This document shows, piece by piece, positions 22,689 through 35,517 of a stretch of DNA of 64,000 bases. A program made the translations under genes and the position numbers. The stretch lies in the NCBI GenBank assembly GCA_029339505.1, contig JAQISU010000118.1, forward strand, positions 7,345,001 to 7,409,000. The letters are read 5' to 3'. This DNA is from Unio delphinus. Its lineage: Eukaryota; Mollusca; Bivalvia; Unionida; Unionidae. Each line of letters starts with the position of its first letter. Position 1 is the first letter of the stretch. Below the pieces are notes generated by a model. That model was not told the DNA's origin. It did not search any database and saw only the letters and a list, made by a program, of their open reading frames with translations.

Positions 22689-22935
22689 TGTGGGACATGG
22701 GTGGCTGAGTGATCTAAGGCACTTGCCTTCATGGCATGGGTTTGAGTCTCAGATTCTGCCAATTTGGGTATACTAGTTGGCTTTCCAGTAGCTTCCCATG
22801 TGTTGATGGTTCTTCCCTGGATTTTCCTGGATTAGGGTTAGGGTTAGGATTTTCATGGGTTCTTCCTCAGCTGGATATACTGACCGCCATGTATCGAGTA
22901 CTGAGAAAAGGCATTAAGTCCACAACAGCAGCAGG
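22689..22935 (+). mobile_element. SINE family 2 with a TTAGGG run
   Basis: A diverged copy: it starts GGGTGGCTGAGTGATCTAAG, has B-box-like GGTTTGAGTCTC, then TTCTTCCTCAGCTGGATA and GGCATTAAGTCCACAACAGC at the tail. At 22832-22848 it contains TTAGGGTTAGGGTTAGG, two and a half telomere-type repeats inside the body. Confidence 0.75.
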
Positions 22936-23726
22936 GACACTTCAGCTTATTGACCACATATGCCACAACAATATAACAAGGAAGAGTCTTAACTGCTTAA
23001 GACTCAGGCAGGGACAATATATGTTATGTAACTGTTTACAGTTTTATAGTCTTTTACAGTCACATTGATTCGAATCCAGATTTCCAGGAATTTACTGCTG
23101 CTGTAGTCTAAATTATACCAGCAGAATATTTACAGCACTCTCACCCCAAAGGTCTGTATTGAGATAATCCTTCTTGCGTCATATATGGCCCATATAGACT
23201 AGAAAACAAGTCATGTGTGTTTATGCAAATCAAAGGCTATTTTCACTGTGCGGAAAATGTTAATGATATCAGAGACTAGATACAAGATAATAGATCATTT
23301 TAGCAACAGTAACTTGTATATAGATTGTTATGCTTAAATTTTGAGAATTTTTGACAGGCTTCTACACTTAAAGCACACTTATTTCACACTTACATTTTCT
23401 TGTAGAGGTTGAAAGTAAATGTGATCAGAGATGTAGTAATCATAATAAACTAAATTCTAGACTAATCAGTATTGAAAAATTAAAGGTTTAGTTTAACAGG
23501 GAACGCTTCTATATCAGACTAACTCAAGACAGAGAAATATATCAAGGTGTCTTCTGTGAAGTCTGCAAACTTGATATATAAAATTATAAGAGGACAGTAA
23601 TGGCTATCAATGGAAAATTTTGAATTTGGTTTAGGGTTAAAAAAAAATGATGTAGTTGAAAAGTTTGTTTGTTTGCTCTACATGCTTATTTACCCAGATA
23701 ACCTATACATTACCACAACAGCTACA
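22936..23726. other. Nothing recognised
   Basis: AT-rich spacer without supported features. Confidence 0.4.
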
Positions 23727-23828
23727 ATACACACCAAAATCAAGCCAACAGTCTTTACAATACACACCAAAATCAAGCCAACAGTCTTTACAATACAATA
23801 CACACCAAAATCAAGCCATTAGTCTTTA
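23727..23828. repeat. 33-38 bp tandem repeat, 3 copies
   Basis: Units of AATACACACCAAAATCAAGC followed by CAACAGTCTTTAC; the third has an extra AATAC. Confidence 0.9.
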
Positions 23829-24587
23829 CTTGACCAAGTGTTTAGATATTAAAAGGAAAAATTCCTTCCTAAGATCTTCAGCAACAAAAAAGTTGAGGAA
23901 TGGAGCTTTACAATTAAGTATTTTACTAATTGTGTGTGTAATATGTACATATCTGTATCTTTTCCCAATATACACATGCATTCTGCTGTTAGTTTTTAAA
24001 TGGATTATTTTGCATGTTATGCTGAAGTTTGCTATGCTTCTCAATCAGGCAGATAAACATCTAACATTTTTCACAAATGTGGTAACTGGTATATACTAGG
24101 ATGGTGGAAAAGCAGTGTAAATAAAAACATGCAAAATTCATCATCAGTTTATCCATCATAGCCAGTACTAATCAAGATTATGTCCCTTTGGTGTGTATTC
24201 TTGAAATTGACATAGATTGGTGGACTTCACTGGTCTAGGCTTACTGTTGATAACAATTCCGTATTGAACAACATTAGTGATGATATGGATTTATTCTAGT
24301 AATGCATGTTGTCTGTGCATTTTTACTGTATAATTTATTATTCTACTAATTAAATTTACATCGTTACTTCCCATATTCATGGCTACAATATATTTTTTCT
24401 TTTGTATTCTAGACATTGAGTACTGGATTTAATGTTTTCGATTGACTGGTGTTTAACTCTACTGGTCATTGATCAAAAGATCTTATGGGATGGAATGTTG
24501 TCAGTCATCATCAATCAACCATTCATTAGCACAAGTTTGTTATTACAAGTCCCTTTAAACTACTTGGGAAATTGTTACATTAGTTTG
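23829..24587. other. Nothing recognised
   Basis: Short frames with hydrophobic composition are explained by T-rich DNA. No exon supported. Confidence 0.4.
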
Positions 24588-24628
24588 CACACACACACAC
24601 ACACACACACGCACGCACACACACACAT
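24588..24628. repeat. (CA)n microsatellite
   Basis: About 40 bp of CA dinucleotides with two CG interruptions. Confidence 0.95.
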
Positions 24629-24689
24629 TCATCCATAGGTCTAACTTGTCCTAAATTAATATACTGTAACTTGGACATCAGTTGTCAAT

Positions 24690-25450
24690 TATGTTGACCA
24701 CAGTGCTCACCTTTAAATTCTTGTTGTCACTATTCCTGAATGGATGGTCATATCAACAAAGGGGTTTTACTACTTATGAAAATGGTGTCAATCTAACATC
24801 CAGTATGACCATCACAGCAACATATTTTGTATTACTACTGAATAGAAAGTCCTATAGTGTTATTACAATGTCTGGTAGGCTTGAAATGAAAGTGGTGCCT
24901 ATTTTATGTCCAAATAGGCCATCACAGTGACTGTAATGTTACTAAACAGCTTCTTATGATGTCTAATTGGTCCAAAATGGAAGTTGTGCCATTCAGTATG
25001 CCAACCAAAGCAGTCATCTTGTTACTCGACCTGCATGGATGTTCATATCAACATAGACTTTGCATGGAAAGACTTTTTATGAGATCTAGTTGGTTGTATG
25101 TAAATGAAAATGGTGCCAATCTAACTTTTACTATGGCAGCCACAATGACTATTTGAAAACAAAAAAACATAAAAACATTATCACTGCTTCTTCTAACTGG
25201 CTGGTTATATTGCAATTATGCTTTCACCAAAAGACTTGTATGATGTTTAGTTGGTCCTAAATTGAAATGGTGGCAGTCTTGTATCCACAATGGGACTCAT
25301 CATGAAAAACTTGTTATTGTTATTCCTCTGAATAACAAAATATCATATCAACATCAGGTTTTGACGAGAAGATCTATTATGATATTTTGTTTGTCCTAAA
25401 TGAAAACAGTGCTCTTCGAATATCTGGTATGTCCACCACATTTTGTATTT
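24690..25450. repeat. Degenerate tandem repeat
   Basis: Recurring blocks such as TTATGATGTCTAATTGGTCC, AAATGGAAGTGGTGCC, TGGCCATCACA and GGATGGTCATATCAACA, repeated about four times with strong divergence. Scattered short frames are a by-product. Confidence 0.55.
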
Positions 25451-26117
25451 ATATACATATACATACATGTGTTTGAAACATGTTTCAAATTCCACACCTA
25501 AAGAATTATTAGCAAACTTCAGTAATCAATGTTCCCAAGTCTAGTTTGTAAAAGGACTCAAATTCAATCACTCTTTTTCAGTTTTAAATAGGATACAAAT
25601 TCTTTTCACTAACATTTTACTTTTCATTATCATCCAAATCGGCCAGCCAAACAATATGTACTATCTTTACTCCATTTCTAGACTGGTTACCATTCAGATT
25701 TTACTATGCCAGTCCTTTAAGTACTTTGCTTGCATGATTGACTTTGTAAGCATAAATGTGTTGCTTTTATATACTAGTTACTATACTATACTGCCAGCCC
25801 TTAGAAATACTATCCAGTACTTACAGATAATGATAACATTCTGTAGATGATAAAGACCCAACTCTGTCCTCATGTAGTATACTAACAGACTTGAATTTTC
25901 ATTGTCCATAATAAAAAATTATTTCAGTGTGAATAATGAAAGAGAAACTGAATACAGTCATTTGTGTTGTATATGTAAATAAAGTTTGTTGCAACAAGGC
26001 TTCTAAATATTTGAATTTTCAGTTAAATTAAAGGTGAACAAGCATGCACAGTAGAAATGACAATTCTTACGATTTTGCCTTAAGTCTTAAGAATTACCTT
26101 TAAATAAAAAGTCAAAT
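25451..26117. other. Nothing recognised
   Basis: AT-rich spacer or intron. Confidence 0.4.
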
Positions 26118-26251
26118 ACATGTACATCCGAGATTGTAGCTACAGGACAAAAGGTCACAAATACATATGGGAAAGTAGCTACAGGACAGAAAGTCATAAA
26201 AATACATATGGGACAAAACATTATATATATGGGACAGTAGCTACAGGACAA

Positions 26252-26332
<81 letters not shown>

Positions 26333-26340
26333 GACAGCTG
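26118..26340. repeat. Short GGGACAGTAGCTACAGGAC repeats with an (AT)n core
   Basis: Four to five copies of a GTAGCTACAGGACAAAA-type module joined by ACATATGGGA, with about 80 bp of pure (AT)n at 26252-26331 inside the last unit. Confidence 0.9.
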
Positions 26341-27149
26341 CAGGACTGAAAGTCACAATTTGAATTTTGACAGATTTTTTATGTATTAAAATCATTGTAT
26401 TCTTTTTTTTATTTATTGCTAAAATTATCACAATGAATTGATGGCTTCAAAGGACCAGGGTATTTGATTAACATAGAAGTAAGAAAGGCAAATTATAAGA
26501 CAAGCATGTAACATTGTGATTATTCAGATTTATGTAAGACTTTCTCATATTAAACGTTTGGTTTCAATATTTAATAACTTTTTTAAAAAGCATGTCAATA
26601 AAAGGAAACCTTTTTATACTAAGTGGCTTTTGTTTTAAAAAAGCAGATTGTTGGCTCATTATCAAATGTATCTTTAGTAATACTTTGACAAATTTTTATC
26701 ATGAAGCATGGACTTATAATTGGATAAAGAAGGTAGTGGCACCAGCAGAATAATTCAATATTTGTTGAATATGTTCTATTTTTGATTTCATCAAATAACA
26801 TAAAGTAAACAACAGATGAAGTATAAATTGGGATTTAGTTTGTTTATGGACAAACAACATAAAATAAGATACCATTTTTAGCCAGCAGTGTTACTCTCTA
26901 TTGACAGTCTTTAAAACCCAGACAAAAACCAGGCTATCCTTGTTGCTGAAAATATAACCCATTTGCACAATCAACCCACCCTCCTTACATTTAACATTGG
27001 TATCCAAACATGGTATGAAACCCACATGCAGCTATTCCGGATACTTTGTATCCATGCATCCACCATATTTATTATGAGAAATAAGTATTAATAGGCTCCA
27101 GTGAGTAAATTGTAAAAAAAAAAATTAAATTGTTATTGATCTAAATATA
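26341..27149. other. Nothing recognised
   Basis: AT-rich spacer. Short minus-strand frames lack splice support or similarity. Confidence 0.4.
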
Positions 27150-27370
27150 TAATACAAAACTAAATAAAAGTATCTTTTGTGGGTCATAATACAAAACTAG
27201 ATAAAAGTATCTTTAGTGGGTCATAATACAAAACTAGATAAAAGTATCTTTAGTGGGTCACAATACAAAACTAGATAAAAGTATCTTTAGTGGGTCACAA
27301 TACAAAACTAGATAAAAGTATCTTTAGTGGGTTATAATACAAAACTAGATAAAAGTATCTTTAGTGGGTC
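27150..27370. repeat. 37-bp minisatellite, 6 copies
   Basis: Units AATACAAAACTAGATAAAAG followed by TATCTTTAGTGGGTCAT, about 97 percent alike by eye. Confidence 0.95.
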
Positions 27371-27419
27371 AAACTCACATTTAATCTAATACAATACTAG
27401 ATGTATTAAGTTTGCAATC

Positions 27420-27703
27420 AGGCAATATCTAAGTTCATACTTTACATTGAAATCAGGCAATATCTAAGTTCATACTTTACATTGAAATCAGGCAATATCT
27501 AAGTTCATACTTTACATTGAAATCAGGCAATATCTAAGTTCATACTTTACATTGAAATCAGGCAATATCTAAGTTCATACTTTACATTGAAATCAGGCAA
27601 TATCTAAGTTCATACTTTACATTGAAATCAGGCAATATCTAAGTTCATACTTAACATTGAAATCAGGCAATATCTAAGTTCATATTTAACATTGAAATCA
27701 GGC
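27420..27703. repeat. 35-bp minisatellite, 8 copies
   Basis: Units CAGGCAATATCTAAGTTCAT followed by ACTTTACATTGAAAT. It lies about 150 bp past the donor of the 27856-28607 exon, so it is probably intronic. Confidence 0.95.
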
Positions 27704-27855
27704 TATTGGTTTTCAAATGCAAGTAATATATGCAGTCCATTAGACACAGTTGATGGGACAAGGTTACATGAGTGTGACATTTTAGAATGAGCTATGCAAA
27801 TCTAGAATGTGTAAGTAACATAGCATGCTTCTAACCTTATATTATCAAATCTCAC

Positions 27856-28607
27856 CTGTCATTCCTAACAGCATTGTTGTCTCTATCAGTGGATGGCTCC
27901 CCCTTCACATTAACAGCACTTGGACTGGTCCCACTTTCTGAACTTTCTTTAAGGGAGTCTCTGCTGTCACTTTTTTTTGTCTGTCTTTTCTTGCGACAAC
28001 AGCATCCAAACAATGCAGCCATAACACTGAGGCTGAATAGTGCTGCTACTGCTGTTGCTATAGAAACCACAACCATTTCACTGGATTGTTCCGTAAGTGG
28101 TTTGGGCTCAGATTTTTCCGCAAAATTAATTTGATCATTGAAAGTAAAAATGCCTCCTGCTTTCTGTACAGTATTATTATATCTGTGAGTCAAAACCTTT
28201 AGGATTGAAGTATTCTCAGTAACACCTTGTACTAGTGAGTAAATTGCCCCTGTGTTTGATTTTATTGACAGTAGATGTTTTCCATCAGAAGATTGTTTAG
28301 AATCTGACTGTTGTCTGAGTTCAGGTGAAGTTGGATGTGAGGTAAATGAGGAATGGGAGTGGTATTGTTCAGGTATTAACACTGCATAGCTAGGGTCTGA
28401 GTCAGACTCATCAGCTAGAGGCTTTAAGGGGAAAACAACCCCAATCCTGTCTCTTTCTTCCATTTCTTGCTTAGTGCCCTTCCTTATTTCGGAATATGCT
28501 ATCCACTGAACCTTCCATTTACTCACTGGCAGACAGACACATGCACAGACACATAGAGATAGGAAAATAAAAATCTGTTTCATCATGAGGTGTTTTCCAT
28601 GCTCCAT
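27856..28607 (-). CDS. Long exon coding a single-pass membrane protein segment
   Basis: An open frame of about 250 codons on the minus strand ends at a donor (ACAG then GTGAGA) and leaves two bases. From the first ATG (28607) it gives a hydrophobic start (IFIFLSLCVCACVC, residues 12-25) that would serve as a signal peptide. An extracellular part follows with N-glycosylation sequons at about N132 and N144. Then come a transmembrane helix at about 179-204, the stop-transfer cluster CCCRKKRQTKK, and a Ser/Asp-rich tail. A pyrimidine-rich tract ending CTGCCAG at 28526 could instead be a splice acceptor, making this an internal exon from 28525. I do not recognise the family. The tail must continue in a later exon; the 9902 exon fits in phase. 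Confidence 0.75.
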
Positions 28608-30604
28608 ATTTGAACAATATTTGTTATTCTATTTATAGAGGAAAAATGTATCACAGAAACTACAGAAAGAATTGGATGGCAGCCAGCCAAAAATCATCCA
28701 CAGTTTACTTTTACATGTACATACATGAATATACATGTTATTTCTCCAAAGAAATGTACATGCTATATACACCCTTTGCCAAATTCATGGACCAGCGGCA
28801 GGCTGATATCATTCACAGTATAAATAAACAGCTCATCCAGCTAGCTTTCATCACTATTTGTAACAGTATATTCCTAAATAACTGAATTCACAAGGACTTA
28901 AATCTAATGTAAAATCACATTTCAACTTGCCTTGGTGCAGTGGGGTAATCCAATGCTGTCAGAACACATTAGCCAGGAGTCAGACAGAAAGGTCAAACCC
29001 CCAAGTGCTGCCTTCCTTTTGAAATCATCAGACCTCACTTTATGCACATTTACTCAGCTGTAACTGGCATATAATGGATCCCTTTTTAGGAATAGCTCAA
29101 GTTCTGATGAGGATTTTTTTTTTTTTTTTTTTTTACTGTTAGTTGAATTTAATCGGTAGTCACCAATCTGTATATTAAACGAACTAGCAAGACCTGGAGA
29201 CGATTACATCACATAGCCTCAGTAGTAAACTACAGGCATAACAGCACAACAATTTTTTAATTTTTTTAAACTAAATTGATATTGGTGAATTCTCAAAACA
29301 AATTGTTGGATTTATCTGAAAATTTTAGTTTTACCCCTCCAGGGTAAGAAATGAAAGGTTTTGACACTAGTTATGTTTGAATGGTGATATTATTGTTCAT
29401 GGAATCTAGCAGGTTGATTAATTTCTTCAGTATGTATCATCTGACTGCCAATTTGTATTGCCACTAATTGGATTGTTTGTTTTCTAGGAATAGACCACTT
29501 GTAACCTCGTGACTATGTGAAACTCTATATAAGTATGTAGAAAGATGAGTAAATAGAAATATAGGAATCACCTTACAGTTAGAAAATTAATATGCATAGG
29601 TCAGTTATGACACAGTATGTGTGGCTATTTTAAGCTGTGCTACTAGTTATCACACATCCATCCTGTGGCAGAAAAAGCACAATGCTGTTGACAAGAAAAA
29701 TAACAGCTATAAGTACATAGTAGATTGATACTGAGTTTGGACAGCCTTATCCATGTTGATCAGTCAGTTAAGTGTTATCAGTCAGTTAAGTGTTATCAGT
29801 CCAGCAAGATAACCAGGGGTTATTTGTGTACACTATCTATGAGGAAGAGATCCCTGGCATTGATAAAAGCTTGAACATCAGCAGGAGGAGGCTGTATATT
29901 ATAGCTGCCAGATGAGGGATCTCCACTGTTAGACAAGGGATAAGTTGAAATTTCTCATGCTGTATACCTGTAATTGTCAAGGTAGTCTCTCAGCTTGTGA
30001 ATGCATAGGTTGTGTGGTAAATGAAAATTCTCAGATTCTGTAATAAATAGTGTTTAACACATGAACACATGAAAAGTTTGGTGACTGAAGATTTTTGAGT
30101 CTGTAATAATATGTAACACTGTTGAACACACCAGAAATATAGTAACCAAAAATTCTTGAATCTGTAATAAACAGTGTGCAGTACTCCAGAACAAGATTTC
30201 ATCAGCAGCAGCTTTCTCTTTATGGCAGTAGGTTCCTGGTGCTTGTAACTCTCTTGTACCTAAGTGAACTTCACAGCATCACCTGGTTTCTGAAATAGGC
30301 ATTAAACTGTTTCTGAAACAGGCATTAAAGGATACTAAGATCAGATATTGTCTTACAAACTCTCTAGGATTTACTGCTTTCTGCAGTTAGTTTTTTATGC
30401 ATGTAGTAATTTATCTGTTACTAGTCTTCATGTTTGCCTGAACTGAATTCATTTAGGAATAGATTACATCTTTTTAATGTTCACTTGCACTATCATCAAG
30501 ACATTATTTCATAAAAACCATTTGCCACACTGGCATAACTCCTAACACTGCCACATAGCAATATTACATTGTAATGCGACCATTTGCCAGTTTGCCACAC
30601 TGGC

Positions 30605-30606
<2 letters not shown>
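28608..30606. other. Upstream region of the membrane-protein exon, weak repeats only
   Basis: Contains a poly-T run near 29108-29133, a short CAGTCAGTTAAGTGTTAT duplication near 29760, and a diverged roughly 70-bp repeat at 29995-30190 with TCTGTAATAAATAGTGT blocks. No promoter motif could be fixed and no exon was found. Confidence 0.45.

Positions 30607-30651
<45 letters not shown>
30607..30651. repeat. (AAT)n microsatellite
   Basis: About 15 AAT triplets. Confidence 0.95.
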
Positions 30652-30652
<1 letters not shown>

Positions 30653-31337
30653 CATTATTTCTATAGGGTGACTCGTTAGTCAAGGACTATTCTCCCGTGA
30701 GGTCCTATTATGAAGAGTATAACAATGCACATTATATGAACATTGCAATAATTAGTGCTTATTTTAGCATGTTAGTATTAAAATACTAAATTCCATTATC
30801 TATTAGAAACACATGCATGCTCATGATATCTCTTCTTAAATACTCTAATATTTTCAGCCAATTTTACATGTAATGGAAGCTTATTCTGCATAACCGATCA
30901 CACAGCAACATCACAGAGAAATGTAACAATTTGCCAACATCACGGAGAAATGTAACAATTTGCCACACCGACAAATATTAAGATTATGTGATAAGAGAAA
31001 TCTGAAACTCGTGCTTATGCAACAGTAGTGTGGCCCCTTAGGTTGTAAGAATTTTTCTTGGTGTCAGAACTAGGGGTCAGACTGATTAAAAAGCAAACCT
31101 GATGTCAAAAGGTGGGACCTGATTACAAAATATGTGGTTTCTGATGTACAGATCAGGGTAAAGGGAAACACTTTTATGAAATAACATAAAATTTATGAAA
31201 GTCATTTAATAATACAATATTCCACTTGCAACAAGCAGCTTGTGGCATACAGTATTGTTCACCTTGTTTCATAAATGTCATACCAAGTAAACAATTGTGT
31301 GATATCCTTTATGTAGGAACACAGAGATTCATTGCCT

Positions 31338-31340
<3 letters not shown>
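30652..31340. other. Mostly unrecognised, one short duplication
   Basis: A duplicated GAGAAATGTAACAATTTGCC lies at about 30914-30965. Otherwise nothing. Confidence 0.5.
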
Positions 31341-31397
<57 letters not shown>

Positions 31398-31417
31398 TTA
31401 ATAATAATAATGATGAT

Positions 31418-31469
<52 letters not shown>

Positions 31470-31615
31470 TTAATAATATTCATGATAATAATATGTTGAT
31501 GATAGCAATAATGATATTAATAATAATGATGATAAGAATAATAATGATATTACTAATAATAGTAATACTAATGATTATGATAATAATGATGATGATGATG
31601 ATAATAATAATAATG
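31341..31615. repeat. Imperfect (AAT)n/(GAT)n microsatellite
   Basis: About 275 bp of AAT triplets with GAT interruptions that grow denser toward the 3' side. A plus-strand Asn-rich frame over it is an artefact. Confidence 0.95.
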
Positions 31616-31842
31616 AGGACTTTGTATAGTGCCTAATCTTTAGAAGCTCTAAACACTTTGCATCATATATAATATGATTACAAATAAAAAATATTAATAA
31701 TACTTATGTTTTATACATAGAGTCTAAAGTAACCAGTAAGACTTCAGTATGAAGAGTGAGTGACAAATCAATTTTTTTTACAAAAAAAGCCATGATATAG
31801 AAAATATCAATTCAAAAGCAAGTTATTTCTTTGCTACTGAAG

Positions 31843-32031
31843 TTAAATAAAACACCACCACACTTGATCTGTTATTATTTATATTCATATTTAAAATGTG
31901 TGCACAGCATACAACGTATTCTAAACTGTAATATTTAAGTTAAATAAAGTACCATCACACTTGATCTGTTATTATATTCATATTTAAAATGTGTGCACAG
32001 GATACAATGTATTGTAAACTGTAATATTTAA
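31843..32031. repeat. Direct duplication, about 94 bp
   Basis: Two copies containing CACACTTGATCTGTTATTAT and TTTAAAATGTGTGCACAG, with a four-base indel. Confidence 0.85.
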
Positions 32032-32394
32032 GGGTCATTGGCTTTTCTCATTTTAATATAGTGAAACGCATAAGTAAAGAGAAAAAGTCTATTCGGACAC
32101 AACAGTGACATGTCAGAATATTCGAGGAGACAAGTTTGGGAATGTTCCCCAGGTGTAAGGAATAATTAAGTTTTAATTCTCTGATTAAATATACATGATC
32201 ACATATAAAATGTGTTATTAAAGGCTGTTAGTATTAATGTGGTATTTTTCCCATGTAAAATTTCCAGTATGAAACCAACATCTTGGTCTGTCATTTAAAG
32301 GTGAATTTTATTAAACAGTGGCTATTGTATGTAAAGGATTTTTACCAAATGTAAATTTATAAAGCTATGGATATACAAAGATTATATTGCTATA
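32032..32394. other. Nothing recognised
   Basis: AT-rich spacer leading into the satellite. Confidence 0.4.
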
Positions 32395-35285
32395 GGGAAT
32401 GAAGTCTTTGTGTAAGTTAGGGACAGAGTGTGGGTATATATTATATATGGAATGAAGTCTTTGTGTAAGTTAGGGACAGAGTGTGGAGATATATTATATA
32501 TGGAATGAAGTCTTTGTGTAAGTTAGGGACAGAGTGTGGAGATATATTATATATGGAATGAAGTCTTTGTGTAAGTTAGGGACAGAGTGTGGAGATATAT
32601 TATATATGGAATGAAGTCTTTGTGTAAGTTAGGGACAGAGTGTGGGGATATATTATATATGGAATGAAGTCTTTGTGTAAGTTAGGGACAGAGTGTGGAG
32701 ATATATTATATATGGAATGAAGTCTTTGTGTAAGTTAGGGACAGAGTTTGGAGATATATTATATATGGAATGAAGTCTTTGTGTAAGTTAGGGACAGAGT
32801 GTGGAGATATATTATATATGGAATGAAGTCTTTGTGTAAGTTAGGGACAGAGTTTGGAGATATATTATATATGGAATGAAGTCTTTGTGTAAGTTAGGGA
32901 CAGAGTGTGGGGATATATTATATATGGAATGAAGTCTAAGTTAGGGACAGAGTGTGGAGATATATTATATATGGAATGAAGTCTTTGTGTAAGTTAGGGA
33001 CAGAGTTTGGAGATATATTATATATGGAATGAAGTCTTTGTGTAAGTTAGGGACAGAGTGTGGAGATATATTATATATGGAATGAAGTCTTTGTGTAAGT
33101 TAGGGACAGAGTGTGGAGATATATTATATATGGAATGAAGTCTTTGTGTAAGTTAGGGACAGAGTGTGGAGATATATTATATATGGAATGAAGTCTTTGT
33201 GTAAGTTAGGGACAGAGTGTGGGGATATATTATATATGGAATGAAGTCTTTGTGTAAGTTAGGGACAGAGTGTGGAGATATATTATATATGGAATGAAGT
33301 CTTTGTGTAAGTTAGGGACAGAGTTTGGAGATATATTATATATGGAATGAAGTCTTTGTGTAAGTTAGGGACAGAGTGTGGAGATATATTATATATGGAA
33401 TGAAGTCTTTGTGTAAGTTAGGGACAGAGTTTGGAGATATATTATATATGGAATGAAGTCTTTGTGTAAGTTAGGGACAGAGTGTGGGGATATATTATAT
33501 ATGGAATGAAGTCTAAGTTAGGGACAGAGTGTGGAGATATATTATATATGGAATGAAGTCTTTGTGTAAGTTAGGGACAGAGTTTGGAGATATATTATAT
33601 ATGGAATGAAGTCTTTGTGTAAGTTAGGGACAGAGTGTGGAGATATATTATATATGGAATGAAGTCTTTGTGTAAGTTAGGGACAGAGTTTGGAGATATA
33701 TTATATATGGAATGAAGTCTTTGTGTAAGTTAGGGACAGAGTGTGGGGATATATTATATATGGAATGAAGTCTTTGTGTAAGTTAGGGACAGAGTGTGGG
33801 GATATATTATATATGGAATGATGTCTTTGTGTAAGTTAGGGACAGAGTGTGGGGATATATTATATATGGAATGAAGTCTTTGTGTAAGTTAGGGACAGAG
33901 TGTGGAGATATATTACATATGGAATGAAGTCTTTGTGTAAGTTAGGGACAGAGTGTGGAGATATATTATATATGGAATGAAGTCTTTGTGTAAGTTAGGG
34001 ACAGAGTGTGGGTATATATTACATATGGAATGAAGTCTTTGTGTAAGTTAGGGACAGAGTGTGGGTATTTATTACATATGGAATGAAGTCTTTGTGTAAG
34101 TTAGGGACAGAGTGTGGGTATATATTACATATGGAATGAAGTCTTTGTGTAAGTTAGGGACAGAGTGTGGAGATATATTACATATGGAATGAAGTCTTTG
34201 TGTAAGTTAGGGACAGAGTGTGGAGATATATTACATATGGAATGAAGTCTTTGTGTAAGTTAGGGACAGAGTGTGGAGATATATTATATATGGAATGAAG
34301 TCTTTGTGTAAGTTAGGGACAGAGTGTGGAGATATATTATATATGGAATGAAGTCTTTGTGTAAGTTAGGGACAGAGTTTGGAGATATATTATATATGGA
34401 ATGAAGTCTTTGTGTAAGTTAGGGACAGAGTGTGGAGATATATTATATATGGAATGAAGTCTTTGTGTAAGTTAGGGACAGAGTGTGGAGATATATTATA
34501 TATGGAATGAAGTCATTGTGTAAGTTAGGGACAGAGTGTGGGGATATATTATATATGGAATGAAGTCTTTGTGTAAGTTAGGGACAGAGTGTGGAGATAT
34601 ATTACATATGGAATGAAGTCTTTGTGTAAGTTAGGGACAGAGTGTGGAGATATATTACATATGGAATGAAGTGTAAGTTAGGGACAGAGTTTGGAGATAT
34701 ATTATATATGGAATGAAGTCTTTGTGTAAGTTAGGGACAGAGTGTGGAGATATATTATATATGGAATGAAGTCTTTGTGTAAGTTAGGGACAGAGTGTGG
34801 AGATATATATGGAATGAAGTCTTTGTGTAAGTTAGGGACAGAGTGTGGGGATATATTATATATGGAATGAAGTCTTTGTGTAAGTTAGGGACAGAGTGTG
34901 GAGATATATTATATATGGAATGAAGTCTTTGTGTAAGTTAGGGACAGAGTGTGGAGATATATTATATATGGAATGAAGTCTTTGTGTAAGTTAGGGACAG
35001 AGTGTGGAGATATATTATATATGGAATGAAGTCTTTGTGTAAGTTAGGGACAGAGTGTGAAGATATATTATATTTGGAATGAAGTCTTTGTGTAAGTTAG
35101 GGACAGAGTGTGGGTATATATTATATATGGAATGAAGTCTTTGTGTAAGTTAGGGACAGAGTGTGGAGATATATTATATATGGAATGAAGTCTTTATGTA
35201 AGTTAGGGACAGAGTGTGGGTATATATTATATATGGAATGAAGTCTTTGTGTAAGTTAGGGACAGAGTGTGGAGATATATTTAAA
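32395..35285. repeat. 53-bp satellite, about 54 units, with a higher-order repeat
   Basis: Units of 53 bp: GGAATGAAGTCTTTGTGTAA, then GTTAGGGACAGAGTGTGG, then AGATATATTATATAT. Units vary mainly at GAGTGTGG/GAGTTTGG, at GGAGA/GGGGA/GGGTA, and at TATATATGG/TACATATGG. A 6-base deletion (GTCTAAGTT) marks units at 32934 and 33511, exactly 577 bp apart (ten full units plus one 47-bp unit). The order of unit types is the same across that interval. Another short unit (AAGTGTAAGTT) is near 34670 and a further truncated one near 34805. No reading frame persists. Confidence 0.97.
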
Positions 35286-35517
35286 TAGGTTTTTATTTCA
35301 TCATGTGCCTCACTCTCTCATTATAACACAGTCGGTGTGACCCATATATTTTTTTTTACCATATACTATTACATGTAAGATGATCACCTTGTTTCAATGT
35401 CTTATCACAGGGTACTGATATAATGAAGGGTGACCAGTACTAATTCTGAAGCATTTATTGCATTGTATTTTAACTATTATTTGCAGTGGTCCTATTTAAA
35501 ATTATGTGTGAATATAA
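35286..35517. other. Spacer, nothing recognised
   Basis: Unique AT-rich sequence after the satellite. Confidence 0.4.

Noticed and set aside
22832..22848. Interstitial telomere marking a chromosome fusion
   Set aside because: Only about 17 bp and located inside a SINE.
26087..26431. Ile/Tyr repeat frames on both strands
   Set aside because: Translation of (AT)n; open on both strands because TA repeats lack stops in these frames.
31226..31636. Asn-rich 136-codon frame
   Set aside because: Produced by an (AAT)n microsatellite; flanking codons show no protein-like features.
32395..35285. CRISPR-like array
   Set aside because: Units are contiguous without unique spacers, and the DNA is eukaryotic; it is a satellite.
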